From Pseudaquabacterium inlustre (GTDB lineage Bacteria; Pseudomonadota; Gammaproteobacteria; Burkholderiales; Burkholderiaceae_C), in contig NZ_JBBUTH010000004.1 of the NCBI RefSeq assembly GCF_038066595.1, positions 496,001-560,000 on the forward strand: a DNA stretch of 64,000 nucleotides, written 5' to 3'. Of this stretch, positions 55,896 through 64,000 are shown piece after piece. The notes beneath the pieces are model-generated. The model was given only the letters and a program-made list of their open reading frames with translations. It was not told the DNA's origin and made no database searches. A program made the translations under genes and the position numbers. The number at the start of each line of letters is the position of its first letter. Position 1 is the stretch's first letter.

Positions 55896-57172
55896 CGCGC
55901 TTGGCTGAGTTGGCACAGGCGCCCGCCGGCGCAGGCGGGCGTGGTGGCCGGTCTGCGGGCATGGCCTTCATCATGATCACGGTGCTGATCGACATGGTGT
56001 CGATCGGCCTGATCATCCCGGTGCTGCCGCTGGTGGTGGGCACGTTCACCAGCTCGCCCACCGAGCAAGCCTGGTGGTACGGCGTCGTCACCATCACCTT
56101 CGGCATCGCCAACTTCTTCGCCTCGCCGGTGCTGGGTGCGCTGAGCGACGCGCACGGCCGCCGGCCGGTGCTGCTGCTGGGCTTCTCGGGCCTGGCGCTG
56201 AGCTTCATCGTCACCGGCCTGGCCACCGCGCTGTGGATGCTGATCGCGGTGCGGGTGTTCTCTGGCGCGATGCAGGCCAATGCGGCCGTGGCCAGCGCCT
56301 ACGTGGCCGACATCTCGGCACCCGAGGAGCGCGCGCGCCGCTTCGGCATGCTGGGCGCGATGTTCGGCATCGGCTTCATCCTGGGGCCCGCCACCGGCGG
56401 CCTGCTGGGCGCCATCGACGTGCACCTGCCGTTCTTCGTGGCCGGTGCGCTGGCGGTGCTGAACTGGCTGTACGGCTGGTTCGTGCTGCCCGAATCGCTG
56501 CCGCCCGAGAAGCGCCAGCCCTTTGCCTGGAAGCGCGTGCACCCGTTCGCGGCGCTGTCGGGGCTGTCGCGCCTGGAGGGCGTGGGCCCGCTGCTGTGGG
56601 TGGTGGCGCTGGCCTCGCTGGCGCAGTTCACGCTGCACACCAGCTGGGTGCTGTACACGCACTTCAAGTTCAACTGGGGGCCGGCCGAGGTGGGCTGGTC
56701 GCTGTTCACCGTGGGGGCCATCTCGGCGGTGGTGCAGGGCTGGCTGCTCAAGCACATGCTGGCGCGCTTCTCGTCGCGCACGCTGGCCACCGTGGGCCTG
56801 ACCGCCAGCGCACTGACCTACCTGGGCTTCGGCCTGGCCACCGAGGGCTGGATGATGTACGCGGTGATCGTCGTCGGCGGCATCCTGGGCGGCGGTGCAC
56901 AGGCGGCCATCCAGGGCCTGATCTCCAACGCCGCCAAGGCCCACGAGCAGGGGGCCACGGCCGGCTCGGTGGCCTCGCTGAACAGCCTGATGGCGGTGCT
57001 GGCGCCGATGGTGGCCACGCCGCTGCTGGGCCTGGTGTCGCACCTGAAGGCCACCGATGTGCTGATGGGCCTGCCCTTTTTCTTCTGTGCCGCGCTGCAG
57101 GCCGTGGGGGCCTCGGTGGCCTACCGCTTCTTCCGCCGCCGTGCCGCCCACGAGGCCGCCCCGTCTGCCTGA
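55892..57172 (+). CDS. MFS transporter of the TetA/MdtG type, inserted between guaB and guaA
   Basis: 426 residues from a GTG that overlaps the guaB stop (GTGA, 55892-55895); ATG at 55961 is the alternative, just before TM1, without a Shine-Dalgarno. It has 12 predicted helices and MFS motif A as GALSDAHGRRPVLL. The DISAPEERARRFGMLGAMFGIGFILGP stretch matches motif C-bearing H+ antiporters of the TetA branch. Coupling to guaB hints at a purine or purine-analogue substrate, but the family mostly exports drugs, so this is a guess. The gene ends 33 bases before guaA. Confidence 0.88.
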   Translation: MTRLAELAQAPAGAGGRGGRSAGMAFIMITVLIDMVSIGLIIPVLPLVVGTFTSSPTEQAWWYGVVTITFGIANFFASPVLGALSDAHGRRPVLLLGFSGLALSFIVTGLATALWMLIAVRVFSGAMQANAAVASAYVADISAPEERARRFGMLGAMFGIGFILGPATGGLLGAIDVHLPFFVAGALAVLNWLYGWFVLPESLPPEKRQPFAWKRVHPFAALSGLSRLEGVGPLLWVVALASLAQFTLHTSWVLYTHFKFNWGPAEVGWSLFTVGAISAVVQGWLLKHMLARFSSRTLATVGLTASALTYLGFGLATEGWMMYAVIVVGGILGGGAQAAIQGLISNAAKAHEQGATAGSVASLNSLMAVLAPMVATPLLGLVSHLKATDVLMGLPFFFCAALQAVGASVAYRFFRRRAAHEAAPSA

Positions 57173-57205
57173 CCCCTGACCGACGTTTCGCCTGAGAGCT
57201 CTGCC

Positions 57206-58813
57206 ATGCAACACGACAAGATCCTGATCCTCGACTTCGGCTCGCAGGTCACGCAGCTGATCGCCCGCCGCGTGCGCGAGGCCCATGTCTACTGCGAGAT
57301 CCATCCGAACGACGTGTCGGACGAGTTCATCCGCAGCTTCGCGCCCAAGGGCATCATCCTCAGCGGCAGCCACGCCAGCACCTATGAGGACCACCAGCTG
57401 CGCGCGCCGCAGGCGGTGTGGGACGCCGGTGTGCCGGTGCTGGGCATCTGCTACGGCATGTTCACGATGGCCGTGCAACTCGGCGGCCAGGTCGAGGCCA
57501 GCGACCACCGCGAGTTCGGCTACGCCGAGGTGCGCGCGCATGGTCACACCGAGCTGCTGAAGGGCATCCAGGACTTCAGCACGCCCGAAGGCCACGGCAT
57601 GCTGAAGGTCTGGATGAGCCACGGCGACAAGGTGACGGCCCTGCCGCCGGGCTTCAAGCTGATGGCCAGCACGCCCAGCTGCCCGATCGCCGGCATGGCG
57701 AATGAAGACAAGGGCTACTACGCCGTGCAGTTCCACCCCGAGGTGACGCACACGGTGCAGGGCGCCGAGTTGCTGAATCGCTTCGTGCGTGACATCGCCG
57801 GCTGCCGTGGCGACTGGATCATGGGCAACTACATCGAGGAAGCAGTCGCCAAGATCCGCGAGCAGGTGGGCGACGAGGAGGTGATCCTCGGCCTGTCGGG
57901 CGGTGTGGATTCCAGCGTGGCGGCGGCCCTGATCCACCGCGCCATCGGCGACCAGCTGACCTGCGTCTTCGTCGACCACGGCCTGCTGCGCCTGAACGAG
58001 GGCGACATGGTGATGGACATGTTCGCCGGCCGCCTGCATGCCAAGGTGATCCGCGTCGACGCGTCCGATCTGTTCCTCGGCCAGCTGGCCGGCGTGAGCG
58101 ATCCCGAGAAGAAGCGCAAGATCATCGGCGGCCTGTTCGTCGACGTGTTCAAGGCCGAGGCGGCCAAGCTCAAGGCCAGCGGTGAGGGCCACAAGGGTGC
58201 CACCTTCCTGGCCCAGGGCACGATCTACCCCGACGTGGTGGAGAGCGGCGGCACCAAGACCAAGAAGGCCACCACGATCAAGAGCCACCACAACGTGGGC
58301 GGCCTGCCCGAGCAGCTGGGCCTGAAGCTGCTGGAGCCGCTGCGCGAGTTGTTCAAGGACGAGGTGCGCGAGCTGGGCGTGGCCCTCGGCCTGCCGCACG
58401 ACATGGTCTACCGCCATCCGTTCCCGGGGCCGGGCCTGGGCGTGCGCATCCTGGGCGAGGTGAAGAAGGAATACGCCGACCTGCTGCGCCGCGCCGACGC
58501 CATCTTCATCGAGGAACTGCGCTCGACCATCGAGCCGCTGTCGGGCAAGAGCTGGTACGACCTGACCAGCCAGGCCTTCACGGTGTTCCTGCCCGTGAAG
58601 AGCGTGGGCGTGATGGGCGACGGCCGCACCTACGAGTGGGTGGTGTCGCTGCGCGCGGTGCAGACCAGCGACTTCATGACCGCCGACTGGGCCGAGCTGC
58701 CCTACAGCCTGTTGAAGAAAGTGTCGGGCCGCATCATCAACGAGGTGCGCGGCATCAACCGCGTGGCCTACGACGTGAGCAGCAAGCCGCCGGCCACGAT
58801 CGAGTGGGAGTGA
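57206..58813 (+). CDS. guaA: GMP synthase (glutamine-hydrolysing)
   Basis: 535 residues. The class I glutamine amidotransferase domain has nucleophile Cys in GICYGMF and the base His-Glu in FHPEVTHT. The ATP-pyrophosphatase domain has the P-loop GLSGGVDSS, and the dimerisation domain ends in PPATIEWE. It converts XMP to GMP using glutamine and ATP. Together with guaB it completes guanine nucleotide synthesis. A stop-codon-bearing hairpin follows. Confidence 0.98.
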   Translation: MQHDKILILDFGSQVTQLIARRVREAHVYCEIHPNDVSDEFIRSFAPKGIILSGSHASTYEDHQLRAPQAVWDAGVPVLGICYGMFTMAVQLGGQVEASDHREFGYAEVRAHGHTELLKGIQDFSTPEGHGMLKVWMSHGDKVTALPPGFKLMASTPSCPIAGMANEDKGYYAVQFHPEVTHTVQGAELLNRFVRDIAGCRGDWIMGNYIEEAVAKIREQVGDEEVILGLSGGVDSSVAAALIHRAIGDQLTCVFVDHGLLRLNEGDMVMDMFAGRLHAKVIRVDASDLFLGQLAGVSDPEKKRKIIGGLFVDVFKAEAAKLKASGEGHKGATFLAQGTIYPDVVESGGTKTKKATTIKSHHNVGGLPEQLGLKLLEPLRELFKDEVRELGVALGLPHDMVYRHPFPGPGLGVRILGEVKKEYADLLRRADAIFIEELRSTIEPLSGKSWYDLTSQAFTVFLPVKSVGVMGDGRTYEWVVSLRAVQTSDFMTADWAELPYSLLKKVSGRIINEVRGINRVAYDVSSKPPATIEWE

Positions 58814-58824
58814 GCACGGGGCGC

Positions 58825-58843
58825 CCGGCTGGCGATCAGCCGG
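58825..58843. terminator. Hairpin between convergent guaA and oxidoreductase genes
   Basis: CCGGCTG (58825-58831) pairs with CAGCCGG (58837-58843) around a five-base loop. The stop codon of the minus-strand oxidoreductase gene (58838-58836) lies at the loop and arm junction. No T tract. Probably a shared 3' end, like the hairpin at 29799-29828. Confidence 0.4.
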
Positions 58844-60542
58844 CCAGGCCCAGCAGGTCGCGCCCCAGCGCCTCGGCCACCTCGATGCCGTCCACGCCGG
58901 CCGACATGATGCCGCCGGCATAGCCCGCGCCTTCGCCGGCCGGGTACAGGCCGCGCGTGTTCAGGCTCTGGTAGTCGCGGCCGCGGTTGATGCGCAGCGG
59001 CGACGAGGTGCGCGTCTCCACGCCGGTGAGCACGGCATCGGCCATGTCGAAGCCGCGGATCTGCCGCGCGAAGGCGGGCAGGGCCTCGCGGATGGCCTCC
59101 AGCGCATAGGGCGGCAGGCTGGGGCGGGCGGGGTCGTTCAGATCGGTGAGCGTGACGCCGGGCTTGTAGCTGGGCTGCACGCTGCCGAACTCGCGCCGGA
59201 TCTCGGCGCCATGCCGGCCGGCGACGAAGTCGCCCACCAGTTCGCCGGGCGCCAGGTAGTCGCCACCGCCCAGTTCGTAGGCGCGGCTCTCCCACTGGCG
59301 CTGGAACGCAAAGCCGTCCAGCGGCGACACCGGGCCGTCGGTCTGGCCGTCCTGCCGGTAATCCTGCGGGTCGATGCCCACCACGATGCCGGCATTGGCG
59401 TTGCGCTCGTTGCGCGAGTATTGGCTCATGCCGTTGGTGACCACGCGGTTCGGCTCGGACGTGGCCGCCACCACCGTGCCGCCGGGGCACATGCAGAAGC
59501 TGTACACCGAGCGGCCGTTGCTGGCGTGGTAGACCAGCTTGTAGTCGGCCGCGCCCAGCAGCGGGTGGCCGGCGGCCGGGCCGTGGCGGGCGCGGTCGAT
59601 CACGCCCTGCGGATGCTCGATGCGAAAGCCCACCGAGAAGGGCTTGGCTTCCATCGCCACGCCGCGGCCGTGCAGCATCGTGAAGGTGTCGCGCGCGCTG
59701 TGGCCCACGGCCAGCACCAGGTGCTCGCAGGCGATCTCGCTGCCATCGGCCAGCACCACACCGCGCAGCTGGCGCTGGCCATCGGCCGCGGTGTCGATGC
59801 GCAGGTCGGTCACCTGCTGCTGGAAGCGGATCTCGCCGCCCAGCGCCTGGATGTCGGCGCGCATCTTCTCGATCATGCTCACCAGGCGGAAGGTGCCGAT
59901 GTGCGGCTTGCTGACGTACGAGATCTCCTCTGGCGCGCCGGCCTTGACGAACTCGGCCAGCACTTTGCGCGTCAGGTGGCGCGGATCGCTGATCTGGCTG
60001 TAGAGCTTGCCGTCGCTGAAGGTGCCGGCGCCGCCCTCGCCGAACTGCACGTTCGAGCCGGGGTCCAGCTTGCCCTGGCGCCACAGGCCCCAGGTGTCCT
60101 TGGTGCGCTCGCGCACCGGCTTGCCGCGCTCCAGCACGATGGGCCGCAAGCCCATCTGCGCCAGGATCAGCGCCGCGAACAGGCCGCAGGGCCCGAAGCC
60201 GATGACCACCGGCCGCAGGCGCGTGCCACCCGTGCCGGGCGTGGCATAGAAATCGGCCGGCGCCTCGCCCACCAGGCGGTAGCGCATGTCGGGGCTGGGC
60301 TTGACATGCGGGTCGCCGGCAAAGCGCTGCAGCAGTTGTGCTTCCAGCGTGGCGCTGGCGAGCGTGCAGTCGACGGTGTAGATGAACTGGATGGCCGACT
60401 TCTTGCGCGCATCGGGGCTGCGCTTGTGCACGGTGAAGTCGGCGAGGTCGGCCTCGCGCAGTTGCAGGCGCTGCAGCAGCGCGGTGCGCAGGGCTTCGGG
60501 CGGGTGCTCCAGCGGCAGCCGCAGTTCGGTCACTCGGATCAT
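58836..60542 (-). CDS. NAD(P)/FAD-dependent oxidoreductase (COG2509-type)
   Basis: 568 residues from ATG at 60542 (MIRVTELRLPLEH). An N-terminal domain of about 95 residues of the kind found in this family precedes the Rossmann FAD site GFGPCGLFAALILAQMG. SNVQFGEGGAGTFSDGKL, LVLAVGHSARDT and SFCMCPGGTVVAA follow. The C-terminal FAD-contact AGEGAGYAGGIMSAGVDG is intact. It is a flavoprotein whose substrate is not established in most bacteria; the C-x-C in CMCPGG may be redox-active. Diverges from tadA. Confidence 0.9.
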   Translation of the reverse strand: MIRVTELRLPLEHPPEALRTALLQRLQLREADLADFTVHKRSPDARKKSAIQFIYTVDCTLASATLEAQLLQRFAGDPHVKPSPDMRYRLVGEAPADFYATPGTGGTRLRPVVIGFGPCGLFAALILAQMGLRPIVLERGKPVRERTKDTWGLWRQGKLDPGSNVQFGEGGAGTFSDGKLYSQISDPRHLTRKVLAEFVKAGAPEEISYVSKPHIGTFRLVSMIEKMRADIQALGGEIRFQQQVTDLRIDTAADGQRQLRGVVLADGSEIACEHLVLAVGHSARDTFTMLHGRGVAMEAKPFSVGFRIEHPQGVIDRARHGPAAGHPLLGAADYKLVYHASNGRSVYSFCMCPGGTVVAATSEPNRVVTNGMSQYSRNERNANAGIVVGIDPQDYRQDGQTDGPVSPLDGFAFQRQWESRAYELGGGDYLAPGELVGDFVAGRHGAEIRREFGSVQPSYKPGVTLTDLNDPARPSLPPYALEAIREALPAFARQIRGFDMADAVLTGVETRTSSPLRINRGRDYQSLNTRGLYPAGEGAGYAGGIMSAGVDGIEVAEALGRDLLGLAG

Positions 60543-60616
60543 GGCAATCGGGGCGAGGGTGGGGCGCGGGCAAGGCGCCAACATCGGCCAGGGCGGATTA
60601 TCGGTGGCAGGCGACA

Positions 60617-61264
60617 ATGCGCGCTCCCGAGACCGCCGATGCACCGCATCCCATTTGCATGAGCCCTGCCGAGGCCGACGAATACGGCATGCGCCTGGCG
60701 CTGGACCAGGCACTGAATGCCCAGCTGGCCGGCGAGGTGCCGGTGGGCGCCGTGCTGCTGCGCCGCACCGACAGCGGCGTGCAGGTGGTGGCCACCGGCT
60801 ACAACCGGCCGATCACCACGCACGACCCCACGGCGCACGCCGAGATCGTGGCGCTGCGCCATGCCGCGCAGCTGCTGCAGAACTACCGGCTGCCCGACCT
60901 GGAGCTCTATGTCACGCTGGAGCCCTGCGCGATGTGCGCGATGGCCATGATGCATGCGCGGCTCAAGCGCGTGGTGTTCGGTGCGCACGATCCCAAGACC
61001 GGCGCCGCCGGCTCGGTGGCCGACCTGTTCGGCGATGCGCGCCTGAACCACCACACCACGGTGCAGGGCGGCGTGCTGGCCGCACCGGCCGGTGCGCTGC
61101 TGCGCCAGTTCTTCGCCGAGCGCCGCGCGCGCCAGCGCGCCGAGCGCGACGCGTTGCGTGCCATCGCGGTGGATGCACAGCGGCCCGACGACCACATCCC
61201 GACCGGCGAAAGCCTTGAACTCCACGACCTGCTGGGCGCCAAGCCCGGCACCGACACCCAATGA
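60617..61264 (+). CDS. tadA: tRNA-specific adenosine(34) deaminase
   Basis: 215 residues from ATG 60617; ATG at 60659 (MSPAEADEYGMRLAL) fits the family start better but has no Shine-Dalgarno. Zinc site: His74 and Glu76 in TAHAEIVALR, Cys104 and Cys107 in PCAMCAMAMMHAR. It turns A34 of tRNA-Arg(ACG) into inosine. A tail of about 55 residues (after RQFFAERR) extends beyond most TadA proteins. Stop overlaps ldcA (ATGA, 61261-61264). Confidence 0.95.
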   Translation: MRAPETADAPHPICMSPAEADEYGMRLALDQALNAQLAGEVPVGAVLLRRTDSGVQVVATGYNRPITTHDPTAHAEIVALRHAAQLLQNYRLPDLELYVTLEPCAMCAMAMMHARLKRVVFGAHDPKTGAAGSVADLFGDARLNHHTTVQGGVLAAPAGALLRQFFAERRARQRAERDALRAIAVDAQRPDDHIPTGESLELHDLLGAKPGTDTQ

Positions 61265-62196
61265 CCGATCTGCACATCTTTGCCCCGGCGGGCGTGGAAC
61301 AGCGCGCCCCGGCGCTGAAGCTGGCGCGTCAGCGCCTGGCGGCCCTGGGCTACAGCGTGACGCTGGACCCCAGCACGCGGGCACGCCACCAGCGCTTTGC
61401 CGGTGACGACGAGGCGCGCCTGGCCACACTGCACCGCGTGGCCGATGCGGCACCGTCCATCGCCATGGCCTGCCGCGGCGGCTACGGCATGACGCGCCTG
61501 CTCGACCGCATCGACTGGCCGCGCATCGCCCGCAGCATCGAGCGCGGCACGCGCTGGGTGGGCTACAGCGATCTCACCGCGTTCCAGCTGGGCCTGCTCG
61601 CCCATGTGGGCGTCAAGCCCAACGCGCGCACCTGGCAGGGCCCGATGGCGGCCGACGACTTCGGCCGCAGCGACGAGCAGGGCGGCCTGGACGAGATCAC
61701 GCGCGACTGCTTCGCCGAGGCCATGTCGGGTGAACTGGAAGCGCTGGGCTTTCGCACCGAGGCCGGTTTCGACGGCCTGGAGGCGCGCGGCACGCTTTGG
61801 GGCGGCAACCTGGCCATGGTGCTGTCGCTGCTGGGCACCCCGCACTGGCCGCGCATCAAGGGCGGCATCCTGTTCCTGGAAGACGTGAACGTGCACCCCT
61901 ACGCCATTGAGCGCGGCCTGCTGCAACTGCACCAGGCCGGCGTGCTGGCGGCGCAGAAAGCGGTGGTGCTGGGCCGCTTCAACCAGTGGAAGCCCAGCCC
62001 GCTGGACCGCGGCTACACGCTCAAGAGCGCCATCGCGCGGCTGCGCAGCGAATGCCCCGTGCCGGTGCTCACCGGCCTGCCCTTCGGCCATCCGCCCACG
62101 GCGCCCGACAACGAGCCCAAGGTCACGCTGCCCGTGGGCGCGCGGGTGGATCTGGTGGTGCAGGGGCGTGACGTGCTGTTCGGCTGGCACGGCTGA
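61261..62196 (+). CDS. ldcA: LD-carboxypeptidase (muramoyltetrapeptide carboxypeptidase)
   Basis: 311 residues of the S66 family. The nucleophile serine is in GYSDLTAFQLGLL, the Glu in ILFLEDVNVHPY and the His in LPFGHPPTAP, the Ser-Glu-His triad. It trims the terminal D-Ala from murein tetrapeptides in cytoplasmic recycling. No signal peptide, as expected. Translationally coupled to tadA. Confidence 0.94.
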   Translation: MTDLHIFAPAGVEQRAPALKLARQRLAALGYSVTLDPSTRARHQRFAGDDEARLATLHRVADAAPSIAMACRGGYGMTRLLDRIDWPRIARSIERGTRWVGYSDLTAFQLGLLAHVGVKPNARTWQGPMAADDFGRSDEQGGLDEITRDCFAEAMSGELEALGFRTEAGFDGLEARGTLWGGNLAMVLSLLGTPHWPRIKGGILFLEDVNVHPYAIERGLLQLHQAGVLAAQKAVVLGRFNQWKPSPLDRGYTLKSAIARLRSECPVPVLTGLPFGHPPTAPDNEPKVTLPVGARVDLVVQGRDVLFGWHG

Positions 62197-62430
62197 GCGA
62201 TTGGCTGAGCGTTTAGAGAGGCCTGCCGAACCCGGGGCAACCCGCAGCGGGGCTGGCCCGACACCTGCTTAAAATCCGCCGTGCGCCTCGATGGGGCCGG
62301 CCACAAGCTGGTTCTGCCGAGGCGCCATTGTTTTCAGTGGCAGCCCAGGGGATCGGTTGGGCCGCCGTTCAGGCTGCTGTGCCGGGGTCTATCCGGTCCG
62401 GTGTGGTGGCGTGTCAGCAGGAGTGTCCGC
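62197..62430. other. Intergenic gap before the peptide-binding lipoprotein gene
   Basis: A TTAAAAT at about 62268-62274 may be a -10 region, but no partner -35 is clear. The remaining sequence is unremarkable. AGGAG near 62419-62423 is the ribosome binding site of the following gene. Confidence 0.35.
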
Positions 62431-64000
62431 ATGCGCGGAAAGTTGTTCGCTCGCTTCACGGGCCGGGTCGGGCGTGGAATACCGGCGCTGGCCGCGTCGC
62501 TTGCCGACCTGGCGTCGTGGGTGCTGCCACTGGCTGGCGCGGCCCTGATTGCCGGTTGCAACAACAGCCCGTATCCGGCGGGTGCCGAGCGCGAGAACAC
62601 GCTGTTCTACTCGTTCGACGAGCGCTCGCCGCGCTACCTGGATCCCACCGCCTCGTACTCCAACCCCGAGAGCGCGTACACCTTCCAGATCTACGAGCCG
62701 CCCTACGGCTATCACTACCTGAAGCGGCCGTACACGCTGATCCCCAAGGCCGCCGCTGCGGTGGCGCATCCGCGCTACCTGGACAAGGCGGGTCAGCCGT
62801 TGCCCGACGACGCGCCGGCCGACCAAATCGCCGAGAGCGTCTACGAGGTCAAGATCAAGCCCGGCATCCGCTATGCGCCGCACCCGGCCTTCGCGCAGGA
62901 CGCCCAGGGCAAGTACCTCTACCACACCGACCACGTGTTGACCGCGACCGAACTGGGCGACAAGCGCTCGCCGCTGGCCTTCGCGCAGCAGGGCACGCGC
63001 GAACTGGTGGCCGACGACTTCGTCTACGCGTTGAAGCGCCATGCCACCACGCGCATCGAGGCGCCGGTGTTCGCGGTGTTCGCCGACTACGTGATCGGCC
63101 TGAAGGACTACGCCGAGACCATCAAGGCTGCCGACGCCAAGCTGCTGAAAGGCCTGCCCGCCGACCTGCGCGACAAGCCCTTCCTCGACTTCCGCCAGTT
63201 CCCGCTGGCCGGCACCACGGCGGTCGACAAGTACACCTGGCGCATCCGCCTGAAGGGCAAGTACCCGCAGTGGAGCTACTGGATGGCCATGCCCTTCCTG
63301 GCCCCGGTGCCGTGGGAGGCCGATGCCTTCTACGCCCAGCCCGGCATGGCCGAGAACGGCCTGAGCCTGAACCAGTGGCCGGTGGGCACGGGCCCGTACA
63401 TGATGGTGGACTTCGTGCGCGACCGCCGCCATGTGATGAAGCGCAACCCCAACTACCGCGGCGAGCCCTATCCCTGCGAGGGCATGCCCGACGACAAGGC
63501 CGCCGGCCTGCTGGCCGACTGCGGCAAGACCATGCCCTTCATCGACACGCTGTACGTGACGATCGAGAAGGAGCAGGTGCCGCGCAAGGAGAAGTTCCGC
63601 CAGGGCTACCTCGACGTGCCCGAGATTGAGCGGCCCGAGTGGGGCGTGATCCTGCGCGCCGACGCCGACGATTCCGACCAGGTGAAGAAGCTGTTCGAGC
63701 AGCGCGGCTTCCAGCTGCCGCTGATGACCGACATCAGCAACTGGTACCTGGGCTTCAACATGCTGGACCCGGTGGTGGGCAAGGGCGACACGCCCGAGCA
63801 GCAGGTGAAGAACCGCAAGCTGCGCCAGGCGCTGGCCATCGCCATCGACTGGGAGGAGGGCTACGGCCGCATCTTCAAGCACAAGGGCGGTGTGGCCGCG
63901 CACGGGCCGGTGCCGCCGGGCCTGTTCGGCTCGCGCGAGGGCCAGCCGGGCTTCCACAACCCGGTGACGCACCACCTTGTCGACGGCAAGATCGTGCGCC
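62431..64000 (+). CDS. ABC transporter periplasmic peptide-binding lipoprotein (SBP_bac_5; partial, 3' end off the window)
   Basis: 523 codons are visible from ATG 62431, with AGGAG upstream, and the frame runs off the right edge. The N-terminus has a basic region, a hydrophobic stretch and a lipobox (LIAGC, Cys about 48), so the mature protein is a lipoprotein. Family features: SYSNPESAYTFQIYEPP, VADDFVYALKRHATTRI, WPVGTGPYMMVDFVRDRRHVMKRNPNY broken across two strands, and LRQALAIAIDWE. These define the DppA/OppA type. It probably binds oligopeptides for an importer encoded beyond the window. The 80-residue stretch between the first strand and the DFVYALKR helix is longer than in E. coli DppA. 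Confidence 0.9.
   Translation, partial: MRGKLFARFTGRVGRGIPALAASLADLASWVLPLAGAALIAGCNNSPYPAGAERENTLFYSFDERSPRYLDPTASYSNPESAYTFQIYEPPYGYHYLKRPYTLIPKAAAAVAHPRYLDKAGQPLPDDAPADQIAESVYEVKIKPGIRYAPHPAFAQDAQGKYLYHTDHVLTATELGDKRSPLAFAQQGTRELVADDFVYALKRHATTRIEAPVFAVFADYVIGLKDYAETIKAADAKLLKGLPADLRDKPFLDFRQFPLAGTTAVDKYTWRIRLKGKYPQWSYWMAMPFLAPVPWEADAFYAQPGMAENGLSLNQWPVGTGPYMMVDFVRDRRHVMKRNPNYRGEPYPCEGMPDDKAAGLLADCGKTMPFIDTLYVTIEKEQVPRKEKFRQGYLDVPEIERPEWGVILRADADDSDQVKKLFEQRGFQLPLMTDISNWYLGFNMLDPVVGKGDTPEQQVKNRKLRQALAIAIDWEEGYGRIFKHKGGVAAHGPVPPGLFGSREGQPGFHNPVTHHLVDGKIVR

Overview
The window is very G+C-rich DNA with no mobile element, rRNA, tRNA or CRISPR array. Its gene content points to a motile member of the Burkholderiales (Betaproteobacteria), probably near the Comamonadaceae or the Rubrivivax/Leptothrix group. 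Pointers are the smpB-ratA-rnfH-DUF4124-guaB-guaA neighbourhood, a tandem glycine riboswitch before gcvTHP, an SDR-type threonine dehydrogenase next to kbl, and intergenic repeats of a kind I recall from that order. The family assignment is inference; I ran no searches and computed no composition.

Layout. 1-2893: an XRE/cupin regulator (cut by the left edge) diverges from kbl-tdh, which converts threonine to glycine and acetyl-CoA. 2894-3394: a non-coding foldback region bounded in part by 29-bp perfect inverted repeats. 3395-8634: alpha/beta hydrolase and a first metY-like gene (minus), CBS protein, aroC and an MFS transporter (plus). 8644-18319 (minus): a chemotaxis operon, in transcription order an MCP-like protein, cheY, a STAS protein, cheA, a soluble poly-HAMP receptor, cheW, cheR, cheD, cheB. 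18620-23058 (plus): two membrane chemoreceptors. 23222-29806: an RND adaptor/permease pair, then a GGDEF-EAL cyclic-di-GMP enzyme.

29821-38660 (minus): a chemoreceptor lies downstream of sdaA, gcvP, gcvH and gcvT, led by a tandem glycine riboswitch. 38834-43622 (plus): a CHASE2 hybrid histidine kinase, a CoA-binding protein and a second metY, joined by ATGA overlaps. 43611-49573 (minus): a Liv-type ABC transporter with a CaiB/BaiF CoA-transferase at its end. 49783-52232 (plus): acyl-CoA synthetase and an ECHDC3-like crotonase. 52233-58813: smpB, ratA, rnfH, DUF4124, guaB, an MFS transporter, guaA. 58836-64000: an FAD-dependent oxidoreductase, tadA, ldcA and the first part of a peptide-binding lipoprotein.

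How it fits together. Three sites match the flagellar sigma-28 promoter form TCAA(G)-N-N11-GCCGATAA with the exact 11-base spacer: one before the chemotaxis operon, one before the divergent receptor genes and one before the GGDEF-EAL gene. This suggests one motility regulon spanning about 8.6-29.8 kb. Amino-acid catabolism (threonine to glycine, glycine cleavage, serine to pyruvate) is the second theme, and a receptor placed after sdaA may link the two.

Most interesting points: an MCP-like protein beside cheY that carries a CheZ-like D-x-x-x-Q motif and an acidic-aromatic C-terminus while no cheZ is visible; two receptors with a Cache-like domain after the signalling domain, in the cytoplasm; a 13-codon ORF bridging kbl and tdh by two ATGA overlaps; and a riboswitch expression platform whose switching strand can be read directly.
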